This document shows positions 38,552 through 50,560 of a stretch of DNA of 64,000 bases, piece by piece. A program made the translations under genes and the position numbers. Within the stretch, counting starts at the first letter, position 1. Each line of letters starts with the position of its first letter. Origin of the DNA: Sipunculus nudus (lineage: Eukaryota > Annelida > Sipuncula > Golfingiida > Sipunculidae); the NCBI GenBank assembly GCA_026874595.1, contig CM049310.1, positions 38,817,558 through 38,881,557 on the forward strand. The letters run 5' to 3'. A model generated the notes under the pieces. It made no database searches. It saw only the letters and a list, made by a program, of their open reading frames with translations, and had not been told where the DNA came from.

Positions 38552-38604
<53 letters not shown>
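38552..38604. repeat. (TA)n microsatellite next to P450 donor
   Basis: TA tract that begins six bases beyond the splice donor of the orphan exon 1. The orphan exon at 13913 is followed by a shorter TA stretch in the same position. Confidence 0.95.
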
Positions 38605-38606
<2 letters not shown>

Positions 38607-38611
38607 TTTAC

Positions 38612-38895
38612 CTCTTCCTTGTGAGATGTGATCACGGTAGTGTGAGCTTGGACGATCAGCAAACAATTGCCCTCTTTTGCTGAATGTCTCTTTGATAACG
38701 TCGACTCCATTTAAGACTACGACCAGGGTCCCTCCGAGGTAAACAGATGACACCTCCCCGTACGATTCCTTCAGCTCCGTCAGACGTTTACGCAGATCTC
38801 CCGTGAGGAAGGGAAGGGACCCGATGATGGGAAACCGTGGGAGCCCCGGAGGGAGATTCCGGGGGCGACGCAAGTACCACCTGGTAACCACAAGT
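38612..38895 (-). pseudogene. Orphan P450 exon 1, 5'-truncated
   Basis: Clean reading from WYLRRPRNLPPG through RKRLTELKESYG, VVVLNGVDVIKETF and ISQGRG, with an intact donor (G at 38611). Homology with 39714-40035 stops at 38895 within the membrane anchor, so about 38 nt and the ATG are lost, with no promoter. It could act as a cryptic internal exon of the surrounding pseudogene, but it cannot start a protein. Confidence 0.85.
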
Positions 38896-40075
38896 CCTGG
38901 GTCGGATTATGACTCGACGGTTCGCATTCAGACTTTTGCGTCAGAACTCAAGTAATGACATATACTGACAAAACCTTGCTACAAACATGTATATAAACGT
39001 ATACCGTTGCAAGAAAACACTTAAAAGGGGTTCATTCTTAGTTTTGAGCTTACACCCTCTTTATCTATGATTGTCTACGTTCTTGTTCAGCTGTAATTGG
39101 TAGGATTGAGAAGGTAGGCCAGTGTCAGTAGTTATTAAAAAACATGAAAACTCCATGACAAGTCGAAATTTTATATTTCAGGTTTGATGTTTTCATGTGC
39201 TTTTAATAGATATCTTATTGCAAATTAATAATGACTTAGCTTTACGTGAGAATTTACAATATAATGAACTTATAATCGGTATTAATTTACAACTGTCCAG
39301 TTGTATATGTATTCAGCTGAATTCGAACTTCAAGGGTCCGACCTTATAGAGTGGACTGGCTTTGACTCGGTCTACCACTCTGGTCTTCATTAAAGTCATT
39401 GACAACTGGTAAATGTATTTTTATCTTATCCCAATCGGAAGTGAACAGACACCAGTATGCTAAACGTATTATCAGTCTTTAATTCCTCTGAGTTTTTTTG
39501 TGTTAACTTTTAACTTCCTCTGTGTTTTATTGAAACACACAGAATTATAATAGAATTCCCTGATCTTAAACTACATGGTCACTGAAGCATAATTATTACG
39601 TGATATCTGCCTTGCGTGATATGACATGCGCATGTTAGCAAAATTCAGATAAGACAAGTATTACTGTTTTTAATGTTCAGGTCACGATATCAGGGTAATA
39701 TTGAGACACTTACCCCTGCGTTGAACGACATGGTCACGGTAATATGAATCTGGACGATCGGCAAATATCTGTCCTCGCTTACCAAAAGTCTCTCTGATGA
39801 TATCGACTCCATTTAAGACTACGACCAGGGTCCCTCCCAGGTAAACAGATGACACCTCCCCGTACGATTCCTTCAGCTCCGTCAGACGTTTACGCAGATC
39901 TCCCGTGAGGAAGGGGAGGGACCCGATGACGGGAAACCGTGGGAGGCCCGGAGGGAGATTCCTGGGACGACTTAGGTACCACCAGGTAACCACAAGTAGG
40001 GTCAGTAAAAGAAGCACGCTCCACACGGATATCATAGTGGTAATATTCCGAGGAATGTAGCATTCAAACCAGAAT

Positions 40076-40086
40076 GTTATATAAAC
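40076..40086 (-). promoter_or_regulatory. TATA box of P450 exon 1 at 39714-40035
   Basis: GTTATATAAAC on plus reads GTTTATATAAC on minus, about 42 nt before the ATG at 40035. This makes that ATG the likely start and excludes the in-frame upstream ATG at 40116, which lies beyond the box. The same arrangement is kept at 14231-14240. Confidence 0.65.
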
Positions 40087-40239
40087 ACGGATGTCTACGA
40101 GGTATGCAGGGCTCACGTAATGATCTATTTATAGCGGACTATAAAGGGTTCATACACAATAAATGTGGCCCTGGTCTTACAGCGAGAACACGTGAGAACT
40201 ATACAACCGTGACACATCGGGCCCGGTCACATTAGTAGG

Positions 40240-41788
40240 GACTTGCACAAAGAAATCATTTTTATTTATCTTTGACATTATCTATATCATTGGATAGAGA
40301 AAAAGAAATTATGAATTATGGCACCAAGCTAAAAAAAATTTTATGATCAACAAGTGAGATATTTAAAAGGAAAGTTTCTGAAATGTGCCCATTTTTGTTC
40401 ACCTGCCCCCTTAATTAAGCCCTCCCATAACTGTGACCACAAGAAGAGGCCAGAGGTACCCAGGGGACACACACTGACAGCCGAAACCTCACCCTGACAT
40501 ACAAAGGCAGTCAAGCATGACTTCTCCCGAAACCATACCCAAACACACCAGGAAACCACACCCACTCACATTATGCCACGCCCCCAGTCACACAACATGG
40601 AACTTTTGGAAGAACAAAATGAACTTTTCATGAAAAATTTTATTTACATATAAAATACATTTCATGTGAACTTTTGGCCACATGTTATTATTTGATTGCA
40701 TTAGTTTTCAAACAATATAAAAACATAAAAAATATGTCCATATATATGATAGAAAAATAAAGGAAATAAATGAAGTTTATCAATAATGATTTTCAAATGT
40801 TCATAAGTGAATGTCAGAATGTGAAAAATAATATGTGTAACATAGTACGAAAATATACACAATGTTACCATGTTCATTAAATAAATACATATACAGAAAA
40901 TCAAGATGATTTATTGTTGTATGTTATTCCACGGGCTGAACAGGCTGTACTTGTCCCATGCTCAGGCATGATGTACCTGAAATGAAATACAGATAATTTA
41001 ATAAAAAAAAGTAAGTATACAGGTTATACATGCAATATCTTTCAGTGTGTGCATTATAGTTATTAACCTAGCTTTGGCTGGAGCAATGGAGGAAGTTTAC
41101 AAATTTATTAACAACTGCTACGTTGAATGTACACAGTGTTATAAATATATACAAAGTGTTATAAATATAAAATCATAAAATCAGGCATATATACCATAAA
41201 CTAAATACTGTTAGTAACAGAGTAACTAATAAAAAAGACGCACACGATCAACCATGGCATTACTGCCATTATTATTATTTACGTTCACTGACACTGTCAA
41301 ATACACGAGGTGAAGCGTCCCTCAAAGATCGCGACACGATCCGTCACAGAACTGTCAAACAGCGGGCGGTTACGTAATAATCAGCTGTCATTCTGACGGG
41401 TGACAGCCGATGAAACCACATTCTGACAGTTACCAGACAGTGAAACCACACTAACCAAAAAAACTCAATTTTTAGCACCTGCGCCGACATAAATTATAAT
41501 TATAATGTTTACAAATCGGACGCGTTCTTTGTACCGCATATGACTAAATAATATCGGTCTCAACAATGTATCGTTCTCACAACTTTGCCTAAATCAACTT
41601 TAAAAAGTTTCGATTCCTATTTTGGTAGCTAAATATTGATATAACAATAAGCGCCATCGCTCGCTCTCTTTAAATTTTGAGCTATGGGGCTAACCAGACA
41701 CTGTATTTGCAACCATTGGTAGTTATTAGAGCCAAGAAAGGCATGCAAAGACAAAAGGTATGTGGTGCTTATTTCTGAAATATTAAAT
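40240..41788. other. Intergenic and probable LINE 5' region
   Basis: The part to about 41250 has no recognisable gene. About 41270-41480 has repeated CTGACAGT and ACTGTCA motifs and higher GC, and may be the 5' untranslated region of the LINE that follows. The left end of that LINE cannot be fixed from one copy. Confidence 0.35.
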
Positions 41789-42637
41789 ATGGAAACAGAA
41801 CCACATGTTACAGACTTTAGTGACACCATTCTCCCAGGCCCGCCTAAAAGAACAATGTCGGACAGCTCACTGTCCCCAAGTATGTCATAGCCTTCAGAGA
41901 AAAGGCCAAAGTCACTTGCAAACATTAATCCTATCATAGAGTTGATAGAAACCATGGACAAATCTGCCTCCTTAACCGTAGGAGTCCTTGCAAAATTTTT
42001 GACCATTCAGTCTGAACACTTAATTTGTATGTTCAATCATAAACTTCGCCAGCAAGATGAAATCATATCACAACAAGGTGGACAGATCTGTGAACTTAAA
42101 GAAAGAGTGAAAGTCTGTGAAGATAATTTAAAAGAAAAACAGACTGAAATAGAACAGCTTAAAAGGAATTATGACGATTTACACCAATATAGTAGGAGGA
42201 ACTCTGTTCGTATATCTGGTGTTAAGGAAGAAGAAGGAGAGAATATCGAAACAAAAGTACACCAGTTCTTTACTGAGACACTGAACACAAACATCGGTCC
42301 ACAAGACTATTGTCGCATACATCGGCTAGGAAAACCGACAGAGAATACACTGGAAGCGCCACGAGAAATCCTGGTCAAATTCACAAACCACAACGCTAAG
42401 CGCAAGGTTCTCGGTGCGCGAAAACTGTGCCGCACGATTGGCGGATCAACAAAAGTTTTCATCAATGAGGATCTCACAAGGCAACGAGCCGGTGTAGCCT
42501 ACCAAGCCAGAGTACTAAAGAGAAACAAGAGAATTAAAGACACCTGGACGTCGGATGGTTTTATCCACATCAGGATGTTGGACAATAGCACCATGCTATT
42601 TACACAAACAGACGATGTTACGAAAGTGTTCTCATAA
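41789..42637 (+). pseudogene. LINE ORF1 protein (L1-type RNA-binding protein), one stop
   Basis: Nucleic-acid chaperone that coats LINE RNA. In frame from ATG 41789 to the stop at 42637 (282 codons) with a single TAG at 41888-41890 (codon 34); from ATG 41942 it is open for 231 codons. The order fits L1-type ORF1p: acidic/Ser-rich N-terminus; coiled coil (about 41-83 of the 231-aa part, ELKERVKVCEDNLKEKQTEI); then an RRM-like domain with RRNSVRISGV and ILVKF; then a basic C-terminal domain ending in MLFTQTDD. An in-frame ATG after the TAG could still start a protein with coiled coil and RRM. Confidence 0.8.
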
Positions 42638-43558
42638 CGTAAACCGGGTCCTTTTGTTGCGTCGAGGTCCGTAGTTCTTGTGCACACACAATCACCTTTA
42701 ACTGTTTTGATTCCAACACATTACATTAATTTTGTTCGTGCGCACATCCATTGACTTTAACCCTGTCGCTATTCTTATTCATTATGTATATTATACCGCA
42801 TCCGATCAAATTTAGGAACACTTTTCTTGAATACATCCACGCTTTATACCACAAATCATTAATAGCTTCATTGTTCATGAACTACCATACAGTAACTTTT
42901 ATAACCTCCGTGTTTTTGGGGGCTCTCTTGTGTGACGCTGTCAAACCTTCTCTGCATAAACTTATTAAGCCCATATTCCTAGGTTGACCTATGCATAAGT
43001 CACTGTTCATTTGTGTATATTCCTTGATTTGTGTTCCAGAATCCTGATCATGAGCCATATATCCCCAACAAAGTCTGGTCTTTCAAAGGCGCATTTCTGA
43101 AATGTCCTGTAAATTTAACAATTTTTTAGTGACTTAGCTCATGATTACCTGTGTTATGTTGCGAACAACACACATGAACGAGTATGTAGGCATACACTCC
43201 TTAAGGCAACGAGCAACTATATGTGTATCAATTTGAGGAGGGTATACTGTTTCTTGCATGGGTAGGAAACCGCAGCTCAAAGACAGTCTCCCCACAAACA
43301 TAATTTATCTGACAATCAACTGGTCCCCATTCTATCAAATACCATTTTAACTTGGTTAAAATTTATGACCTTAGTTGAATGTTATTATATACATGTCGTC
43401 TTTGTACTGTCTTGTAATGTAGTATATGATTGGATAACCCTATGCACTGCTGATCGCATGACTAACACACTACGATTTTGCATGTTACAGCCGCTGGTCT
43501 TTGGCTTAAATATTAGTAATGTCATAGACTGTATTTACTATAATCTTGTACTGATTTT

Positions 43559-46500
43559 ATGGCTGTGACAATAGAACAATACCGTGAAAGGATTGGTACT
43601 TATCATATTGGACAACCTACAAGGTCTATGAAAAAAATGGCAAATCTAGTCCATACATTACTGCAGTCCAGCTCCTTTATATATTTTAGTAAAAGCTTTG
43701 TGAATTTGATATTAGCACTTTGCTCAGATATTCACCCAAATCCAGGGCCTGCCATCCCGGTTGATAAAACAAATCAGGGTGGTTCTTGGCTTACTTTTAG
43801 TCACTTGAATATACGAAGTATACTAGCTGAGCGTAAGATAGACGAGCTACACTATCTTTGTGAAGAAAAGAACGTTAGTGTTCTAACTTTAACAGAGACC
43901 TGGTTAGACTCCTCAGTGGACGACTCTTTGATAAAATTTGAAAATTTCCAGGACCCACTGAGATGTGACAGGTCGCGGCATGGCGGCGGGATGGCCATTT
44001 ATATTAGGACTCCTTGCCTTATGTCAGGAGGAACGATTTGGAGCCGCATGGTATTGAATGTATATGGGTACAGATTTACATTGGAAATTATTTTATTCTA
44101 CTTGGTGCATACTACAGACCCCCAGGACAGTCTGTAGAAATATCCAATAACTTCCTAGAAACATCAGCGTCAAGTATAGAGGTAGCAATGAGTGAAAAAC
44201 CTCACTCTTTATTCATCACGGGCGATTTTAATGATAGATGTTCAAGCTGGGACTCCGATCACATTCAGTGTGACCTGAAAACCAAGCTTGTAGAACTAGT
44301 GGCACTAAATGGGTTGTTTCAGTTGGTGAATCAGCCAGCTAGGATAACAGAATATTCATCTTCGCTATTAGATCTTGTAATTACAGATTCGCCCGGCTTA
44401 GTAAATGAAATTGATGTTCTGAGTCCTATTTCTACCTGTGATCATAGTATTTTAATTTGGAAAGTTGCTCACAGGCATGCAAAACTTAATGGGTATAAAC
44501 GTGAAGTATTCTTTTACAACAGAGCCGATATGATGGGACTCCGGGATTCATTAAAAAATGCACCTTGGGACACTGCTTTTGAAATATTTGATGACGTTTC
44601 AGACGTACTTAACTTTTATAATAACATTCTGACAGGTTCAATTAAAGAACACATTCCCCACAAAATAGTATATATTAGGCCAAATGATAAATCGTGGATG
44701 AATGGAGCTGTGAAAACCCTTATTAGAAAACGAAACAGACTCTGGAAAAGATACACACGGACGATGAATGTATAACTGATGTATTTATTACTGAAAAGGA
44801 AGTACTGGATGTAATGAAAAATGTAAAACTAAATAAAGCTATAGGTCCAGGTGGAATAAATATCTTTATTATTAAGAACATGTCAGAAATATTGAGTAAG
44901 CTTTTTTGCAAATTCTTTAATTATTGTTTAGGAAAAGGAGAGTTTCCATCTGACTGGAAAACCGCATATGTTACCCCAGTATATAAAAAAGGAACACGAC
45001 ACAAGGTAGAAAATTACAGACCGATATCTCTGCTAAATAATATTTCCAAAATAATGGAACGAATAGTTCATAACAGACTTTATGAGTACTTTACATTAAC
45101 AAACTCAGGGTATAAGAAGAATGATTCGGCCATTAACTTGATTATTTCACTCTGTCATGACATTTATAGCGGTTTTGAGAGAGGTCACGAAACCCGACTT
45201 GTATGCCTCGCCGCATTAAGGGCTTTCGACAGGGTGTGGCATAAAGGACTACTTTATAAACTAGAATGGCTCGGAGTAACGGGTTCTCTGCTTAAATTTA
45301 TTAAAAGCTAATTAACTAATCGAAAACAATGCGTTGTTCTAGAGGGCTCACAGTCAAATAGTTTAAATATATATTCAGGTGTCCCGCAGGGTTCTATACT
45401 GGGACCACTCTTGTTTCTTGTTTATGTTAACGATATTGAATTGCACACGGAAAATAATATTAAAATGTATGCTGATGACACCTGTATATATTCTGTTACT
45501 GATAACCCAGTCGATTCTGCGGAGTCTCTCAACCGTGACTTGCAGCGCTTGAGCCAGTAGGTAACAAATGGCATTTACAGTTCAACCCAACAAAAACTAA
45601 AATTATATGTTTTTCAAGTAAAAGATGGAACAATACTCATCCACCGCTGTATTTTGACGACGTCAAACTGACTGACGTTACCAGCGTAAAACACCTCGGA
45701 GTGATACTTACTAAAAAATTGTCATGGTCCGAACATATTAATAATTTATGTCTTAAAGCTTCCAAAAAAAAAGTGCCATTTTAAAACATTATAAATTCAA
45801 AATGTCTATGAAAATACTGGAACGGTTGTACAAATCATGGTTCTTCCGGTTTTAGAATACGGGTCACAAGTATTTAACAGCTGTACAGCGAAATAAAGTA
45901 ATCAATTAGAAAGCATCCAGAGAAAAGCCGCACTTATCTGCACCGGCGCTTTAATCACAACCAGCTCAAACAAAATGTACGATGAGCTGCATTGGCCTCA
46001 TCTCTCCTACAGGAGAGATTTCCAGATACTTCTCACATTTTACAAAATGGTCAATAACCTATCGCCACTTTATTTGAGAAAACTTATTCCAGACACACGC
46101 GACGATTCCAAATCTTATAATCTACGAAATAAACACAATATATATACACCACTCGTGAGAAAAGAACAATATAAAAGATCTTTTTTGCCTAGTGCATGTG
46201 AAAAATGGAACAAATTGCCCATTGAATAAGAAATATTAATTGTCTTGAATCATTCAAGCGCGCCCTGAAATTCCATTTATTTAAAACGAAAAAACCCGAA
46301 GACAGATGTTTCTATTTTCCCGTCAGAAAAGACGAGATAATTATCAATAGATTAAGATTCGGGGCTTGTCCTTTGAATCAGTATTTATTTAAAATCGGGA
46401 AAACGGATAGTCCACTTTGTAACTGAACAGCAGCTGAAGAAAGCACGGAGCACTATTTACTACAATGTTCAAGGTACAGCCGATGTCGAACCGACATGTT

Positions 46501-46696
46501 CACGTTCATTAAAACAGCATTTGACGAAGAAAAATACGATGTAAAATTATTTATCAAACTTGATCCTACAACTAAAACTGAAAAGGAAAAGTTAATAGAA
46601 TTCATATTACATGGGATAAATGCCCCATCAGATTTTATAAGTGATAAGATACGCAAAGCCTTAACACGGTTTATTACACAAACTAAACGTTTTTAA
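43559..46696 (+). pseudogene. LINE ORF2: AP-type endonuclease plus reverse transcriptase, broken
   Basis: Would nick target DNA and reverse-transcribe LINE RNA. Order: N-terminal leader with a 2A-like DIHPNPGP (43727-43750); endonuclease with HLNIRS, LTETWLD, GGGMAIY, then after a frameshift near 44008 GAYYRPP, ITGDFND, LLDLVITDS and CDHSIL. Next comes a linker that looks shortened by an internal deletion near 44775. The reverse transcriptase begins at TDVFITEKEVL, with YRPISLL, GVPQGSILGP and YADDTCIY. The C-terminus has YKRSFLPSA and a Cys/His segment (SPLCN ... HYLLQC). Lesions: TAA at 45309-45311, a TAG near 45558 with a frameshift, and motif A reading LAALRAFD, where the catalytic aspartate is expected before the AF-D pair. 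The element is dead. Confidence 0.85.
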
Positions 46697-47074
46697 ATGA
46701 TGTCATGTATTTACCACAGTGCTTCACTACTTATTATCTTGAAACCCGCTCTTAGTGCAGTATATAGTCAACGGTTATCCTGCATGTATTGTTTTCACGT
46801 CTGTTTATGTTTAGTCATTCTGTAAGAATATTTGTCGTCTATATTATGTTGTAGATATTGTATCACGTGCTTATATGTCACCTTATGCTTTTATGTCACC
46901 TTATGTTTAAATGTATATATGTTGTTATCGTCATTGTTAACATGTTACATGTTTACAGGAGAGCATGTCATTTAGCCAATGGCTACTTTGTAATCCTGTT
47001 GAAATAAATATGTTCAAACCGAATCAAAATCCGAGCATGCGCAAAAGCGCTATATTCCGCGCCAAACAGGTACT

Positions 47075-47606
47075 GCGAGCATAGACTGGTACCCTCCTCT
47101 ATTAAGGCCCTCAGCCAAGCATAGAGACAGGCGTACAACGCCATCTTAAGTACTCCTAGTTGCAACTCCTGACCTACCTGTAGCTGGTTCCAACTCCAGT
47201 GAGCACGCTCATACCGATTGTCATGGACGTTCACGCGATCTTGGCTAATTATTCATGAAGATTTCTTATAAAACTACTTTCTTTAGTTACTTATAGTTTC
47301 CAAATATTGAAAAATGAGTTGTTGCACAAAAATTGACTGATGGATATATAGATGATACGATATACTGGATATTTGATATTCCACTGTACGTGGCATTGGT
47401 CTATTATCAATATCTATTAATCTAATCATAAATGTCACAGGAAATGTACAGCTAACTTTTGACAACTTCTCTGAGCAAACGAAATACTTATTTTTATTAT
47501 ATATATATAAATCATACTTGAGTTGGAACCAGTCTGCCGGGAGTCCTGAAGATGGCGTTGTACGCCCGTCTCTATGACTGGCGGGGGTACCAGTCTACTG
47601 CGAGCA
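47075..47606. repeat. Inverted repeat pair flanking about 320 bp
   Basis: Arm 1 (about 47075-47197) and arm 2 (about 47520-47606) are reverse complements with indels. Shared pieces: GAGTTGGAACCAG, AAGATGGCGTTGTACGCC, GTCTCTATG, GGTACCAGTCTA and CGAGCA. Arm 1 has extra bases. The pair sits immediately after the LINE 3' end. A foldback element or head-to-head copies of a repeat are both possible. Confidence 0.75.
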
Positions 47607-50035
47607 AGGCGCGGGTCACAATTCCTTATGGCCGACCAGCGAGACAAGCGTGCGTAGCGCCGCCTACCGGAAATGCAAGTCCCTAACATTAGTGTAGTCG
47701 CTCATGTAGCAAAATCCCAATCCCGTAGGAATTGCATGCCCAAATTGAGATAGCACTTGTTTTCACTTCATTTAGGTGTAAGCTGATGGACAAAGTTAGG
47801 TAACAAATTTAATCATCCTGACCCCCCAAAAAATCCGCCATCATAATGAAAAACCTTCGATATCGCTTTGATATTGTAACTATCGGATCAAAATTAATAA
47901 TATTTGATCAATGTATAAGATTTTGAATGTGTACTGGTAATACCAACTACTCCAGGAGCTGTCCAAAGGTTAAGGAGGGCAAACAAGGTCAAGGTCAAGC
48001 TTATTTACCAACCTTCGATCTTGAAAATAACATTAGACAACTTGGGTACTACGCTGTCATATATATTGTAATATGGTTTTCAAACAGTCAAAAGTATTAA
48101 TAATTGCCTTGCCAGAATAATACATCATAGGGACGATATTAAAAAAACATTACACTAAGATACAGTCATAAGGATTTCAAATGGACTTTAAATGTACCCA
48201 TTCAACTATCATTTTGAAAGTAAATTTTTGATTTCTGGCTTCTCTTTGTATATATTAATGATCTAAAGGTAATTCTGGTTTTAGAAAATTCTTGTAATAC
48301 CTCCGTGAATTTGTATGAACTTGTTGATCAAAGATATGTTTGTAAACACAGCAATTTTGACCATAGGGGGAAAAATGTAACCTCAAATGGTATGTGGCGT
48401 AAATGCAGAGACAAAAGGTTATTTGTTGCAAAACGCCATTTGCAAAACTCTCGCCCATTCGACTTGCTGTCCGATGCCATTGTTGAATTTGTTTTATTTT
48501 GGCGGGCCCCCACATATTATAAACACGTTGATATAAACCAAACAAGCAGCCTGTGTGCCTGATATAAGTATTTTCTGGCCTATTTTGAATAAAATCTCCA
48601 AAGGATTACTTTTAGTCTATAAAGGTCAGATAGGTGATTGAGCCCCTTTAAAACAGGAAATTGATGTACGTATTACATATTTCACATATTGCTGATTCTC
48701 TGTTGATTTACTGCTTAGTATTTATCGTCAAAATTATTAATGCAAATCAACCATTTTGAAATCAATTTGTGTGGTTTGTAAAAAGATTAAAACAGCCTTG
48801 TTGATCATGATACAGGAACAATCTATGGCATATTAACTATTCAAGACGCCTGGTACACTTCGAGGAACATTAGACACCTTTGTCTGAATATCTTTTGAGT
48901 TTACCTGAATATAGGCGGGAATAGGTCAGCTATTATTGTAATTGTCACAAAAAGATTTAAATAGTAAAACAAAAATTTATGCTTCCCTGACAGAAGAAGA
49001 CAACACATCTGCACGTGCACATGGTCATACTGATGCGGTCTGTTAAAATATTTTAAGTCTGTACATGCAAATGGCATCTGGCGATTTCAAATAGATGTAC
49101 CTAAGTACCCCGCAGGTTAATGTCGGATAATCGGAACCAAGCATCTCAAGATTTAGATACCACTACCACGGATGATATTATGAGTAAATACTATCAGGTC
49201 TGCATTGACCATGCAGAAGTTGCGCGTGCAAAAGAAAACCAGTATGCCACAGAAGCTGGTTATAAGATATGCTTAGAACGTATTCGAAGAATATTGAGAT
49301 GGGCAGTGGAATAGGAAAGTCGTGCCCAACGGCCGTGTTTCACTCACAACGAGTGCGCATTTCGGGGGATCCGCGAAATGAGAGGAAGCGTGTGATAGTG
49401 ATAGATTAAAAATGGAAGCGGCTACCCTTATACCAAAAATTATGAAAAATAGATTCCATCCGTGGTGTTGGCCTTTATGTCCGGATCTACATGGTCCGTT
49501 TTATCCAACAACTGTACCGTAGAGAAATTTTTATTCCCGTAATGTGCAAACTTTCCTTTAGAAAAAATGCGTACTCATATGCCATTTTACATAAGCAGAT
49601 TTTTTTTGTGCATTATTTGTTTCTTTTTAGCTCTTAGAAGTACCTTATCTATAACTTGTAAAAATTGGACCTGTTTCAGCTCATACTCAGATAAACTTTA
49701 AAGAAATATAAAATATCCAGACAACGGTTGGTACCGATCCCCCTGTTCTACAAGGTACTTGGAATATTTCTGTATCAAGACCACCATCAAGGCTTTTTGA
49801 ATCTTGAAATCTTCCATATTACCACAAAAATTTATTCTAAATGTTTGCTTTGTTATTATATCGTAGGCACCTAGACCATGTTGTACTACTATGAGAGAAT
49901 CAACAATATAAAAAAAGAGATCACGGGCATCAATTTCATAAGGTCTATTTCCTTTTGATAACCATATCACATAACATATGACAGTGTAGTCCCGAAGATA
50001 TTTTTATGCTTTAAAAAATTAGTACATACATTTGA
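47607..50035. other. Intergenic, nothing firm
   Basis: AT-rich DNA. A GGTCAAGGTCAAG motif is at about 47990. The only frame of note is 49120-49314, described separately. Confidence 0.45.
49120..49314 (+). CDS. Short open frame, unrecognised
   Basis: 64 codons from ATG to TAG, rich in charged residues (MSDNRNQASQDLDT at the start, CLERIRRILRWAVE at the end) with helix-forming spacing and no membrane segment. I recognise no family and see no splice signals that would make it an exon. It may be chance; it is listed because its composition is less AT-driven than that of other short frames nearby. Confidence 0.15.
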   Translation: MSDNRNQASQDLDTTTTDDIMSKYYQVCIDHAEVARAKENQYATEAGYKICLERIRRILRWAVE

Positions 50036-50560
50036 CTTTGACCTTGCGAACCCTCTGTGAGCTTCCGACTACCTGATTCCTGGTTAGTTGCAATTAACAG
50101 AACACATTCAAACAAAGTACAAATCGATGCAATTATCTAATATCATTAAGTTTTATCATTATCTCTCTGTTAAGATTGCCATGGCGGCCCGTTTGGATTC
50201 CCTAGGGTCGGAGAACTCGTACAACTCCTTTTTGGTAGCAATCGACAGAATACATTAAAAAAGTATAAATCGATCCAATATCATTAAGTTTTAAGGGACA
50301 ATCACAGTATAATAGCATTCTCTCTATGTTCAGACTGCAGTGGTGGCCATCTTGGATTCCTTGGGGTCAAAGGGTTCATTAAAAAAATATAACCTGCATT
50401 CATTCATCAGATTAGTGCAAATAAAATGAAGGCAAGCACTATCTTATTCAGTTCCTAACAAAAGGTCGTTCCGTTACACGTGCAAGTACACTTTATCCCT
50501 AACACTCAATAATTCCAAGGGTGAAGGCGGCCATCTTGGATTTTCGGTGTTAGAGGGATC
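50036..50560. repeat. Degenerate tandem repeat, about three units
   Basis: Three loosely matching units, each with a variant of GGTGGCCATCTTGGATTCC (near 50180-50205, 50340-50360 and 50525-50545), a following GGGTC or GTGTTAGAGG, and AATCGAT and ATTAAGTTTTA segments in the first two. Units are about 150-190 bp with uneven spacing. No coding content. Confidence 0.6.

Larger units (their letters stand above)
33679..40035 (-). pseudogene. Cytochrome P450 pseudogene with remote intact exon 1
   Basis: Exons 2-5 lie at 34962-35481, 34499-34707, 34056-34290 and 33679-33857. The best exon 1 is 39714-40035 (322 nt, MISVWSVLLLL, clean donor), leaving a 4.2-kb first intron that also holds an orphan exon 1. 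Preserved features are RPRNLPPG, the I-helix GTGTETT, C-L-R after E, PDRF, and haem loop GKRACLGE. Lesions: TGA at 35156-35158 (Trp of PWL), an A-run one base too long at the end of exon 2 (T-run 34974-34981 on plus; exon 520 instead of 519 nt), and TAA at 34066-34068 just before FSLG. Exon 4 is one codon longer than in the 2322-4576 gene and the C-terminus two codons shorter, so this is a different subfamily. Joining exon 1 to the rest is an inference from phase and order. Confidence 0.8.
41789..47020 (+). mobile_element. Degraded two-ORF LINE (CR1/jockey-like ORF2)
   Basis: Comprises ORF1 (41789-42637), a long inter-ORF region of about 0.9 kb without a recognised gene, ORF2 (43559-46696), and a 3' region ending near TGTTGAAATAAATATG (about 47015). 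The clade is judged from the ORF2 C-terminal pattern (YNLRN, YKRSFLPSA, WNKLP) and the endonuclease; it was not tested with a tree. Many stops and frameshifts make it immobile. Confidence 0.75.

Noticed and set aside
40035..40116. Upstream in-frame ATG giving a longer P450 N-terminus
   Set aside because: It lies upstream of the conserved TATA-like box and would put 27 residues before the membrane anchor; the ATG at 40035 aligns with the other copies.
41629..42006. 125-codon minus-strand frame
   Set aside because: Antisense shadow of the LINE ORF1 start.
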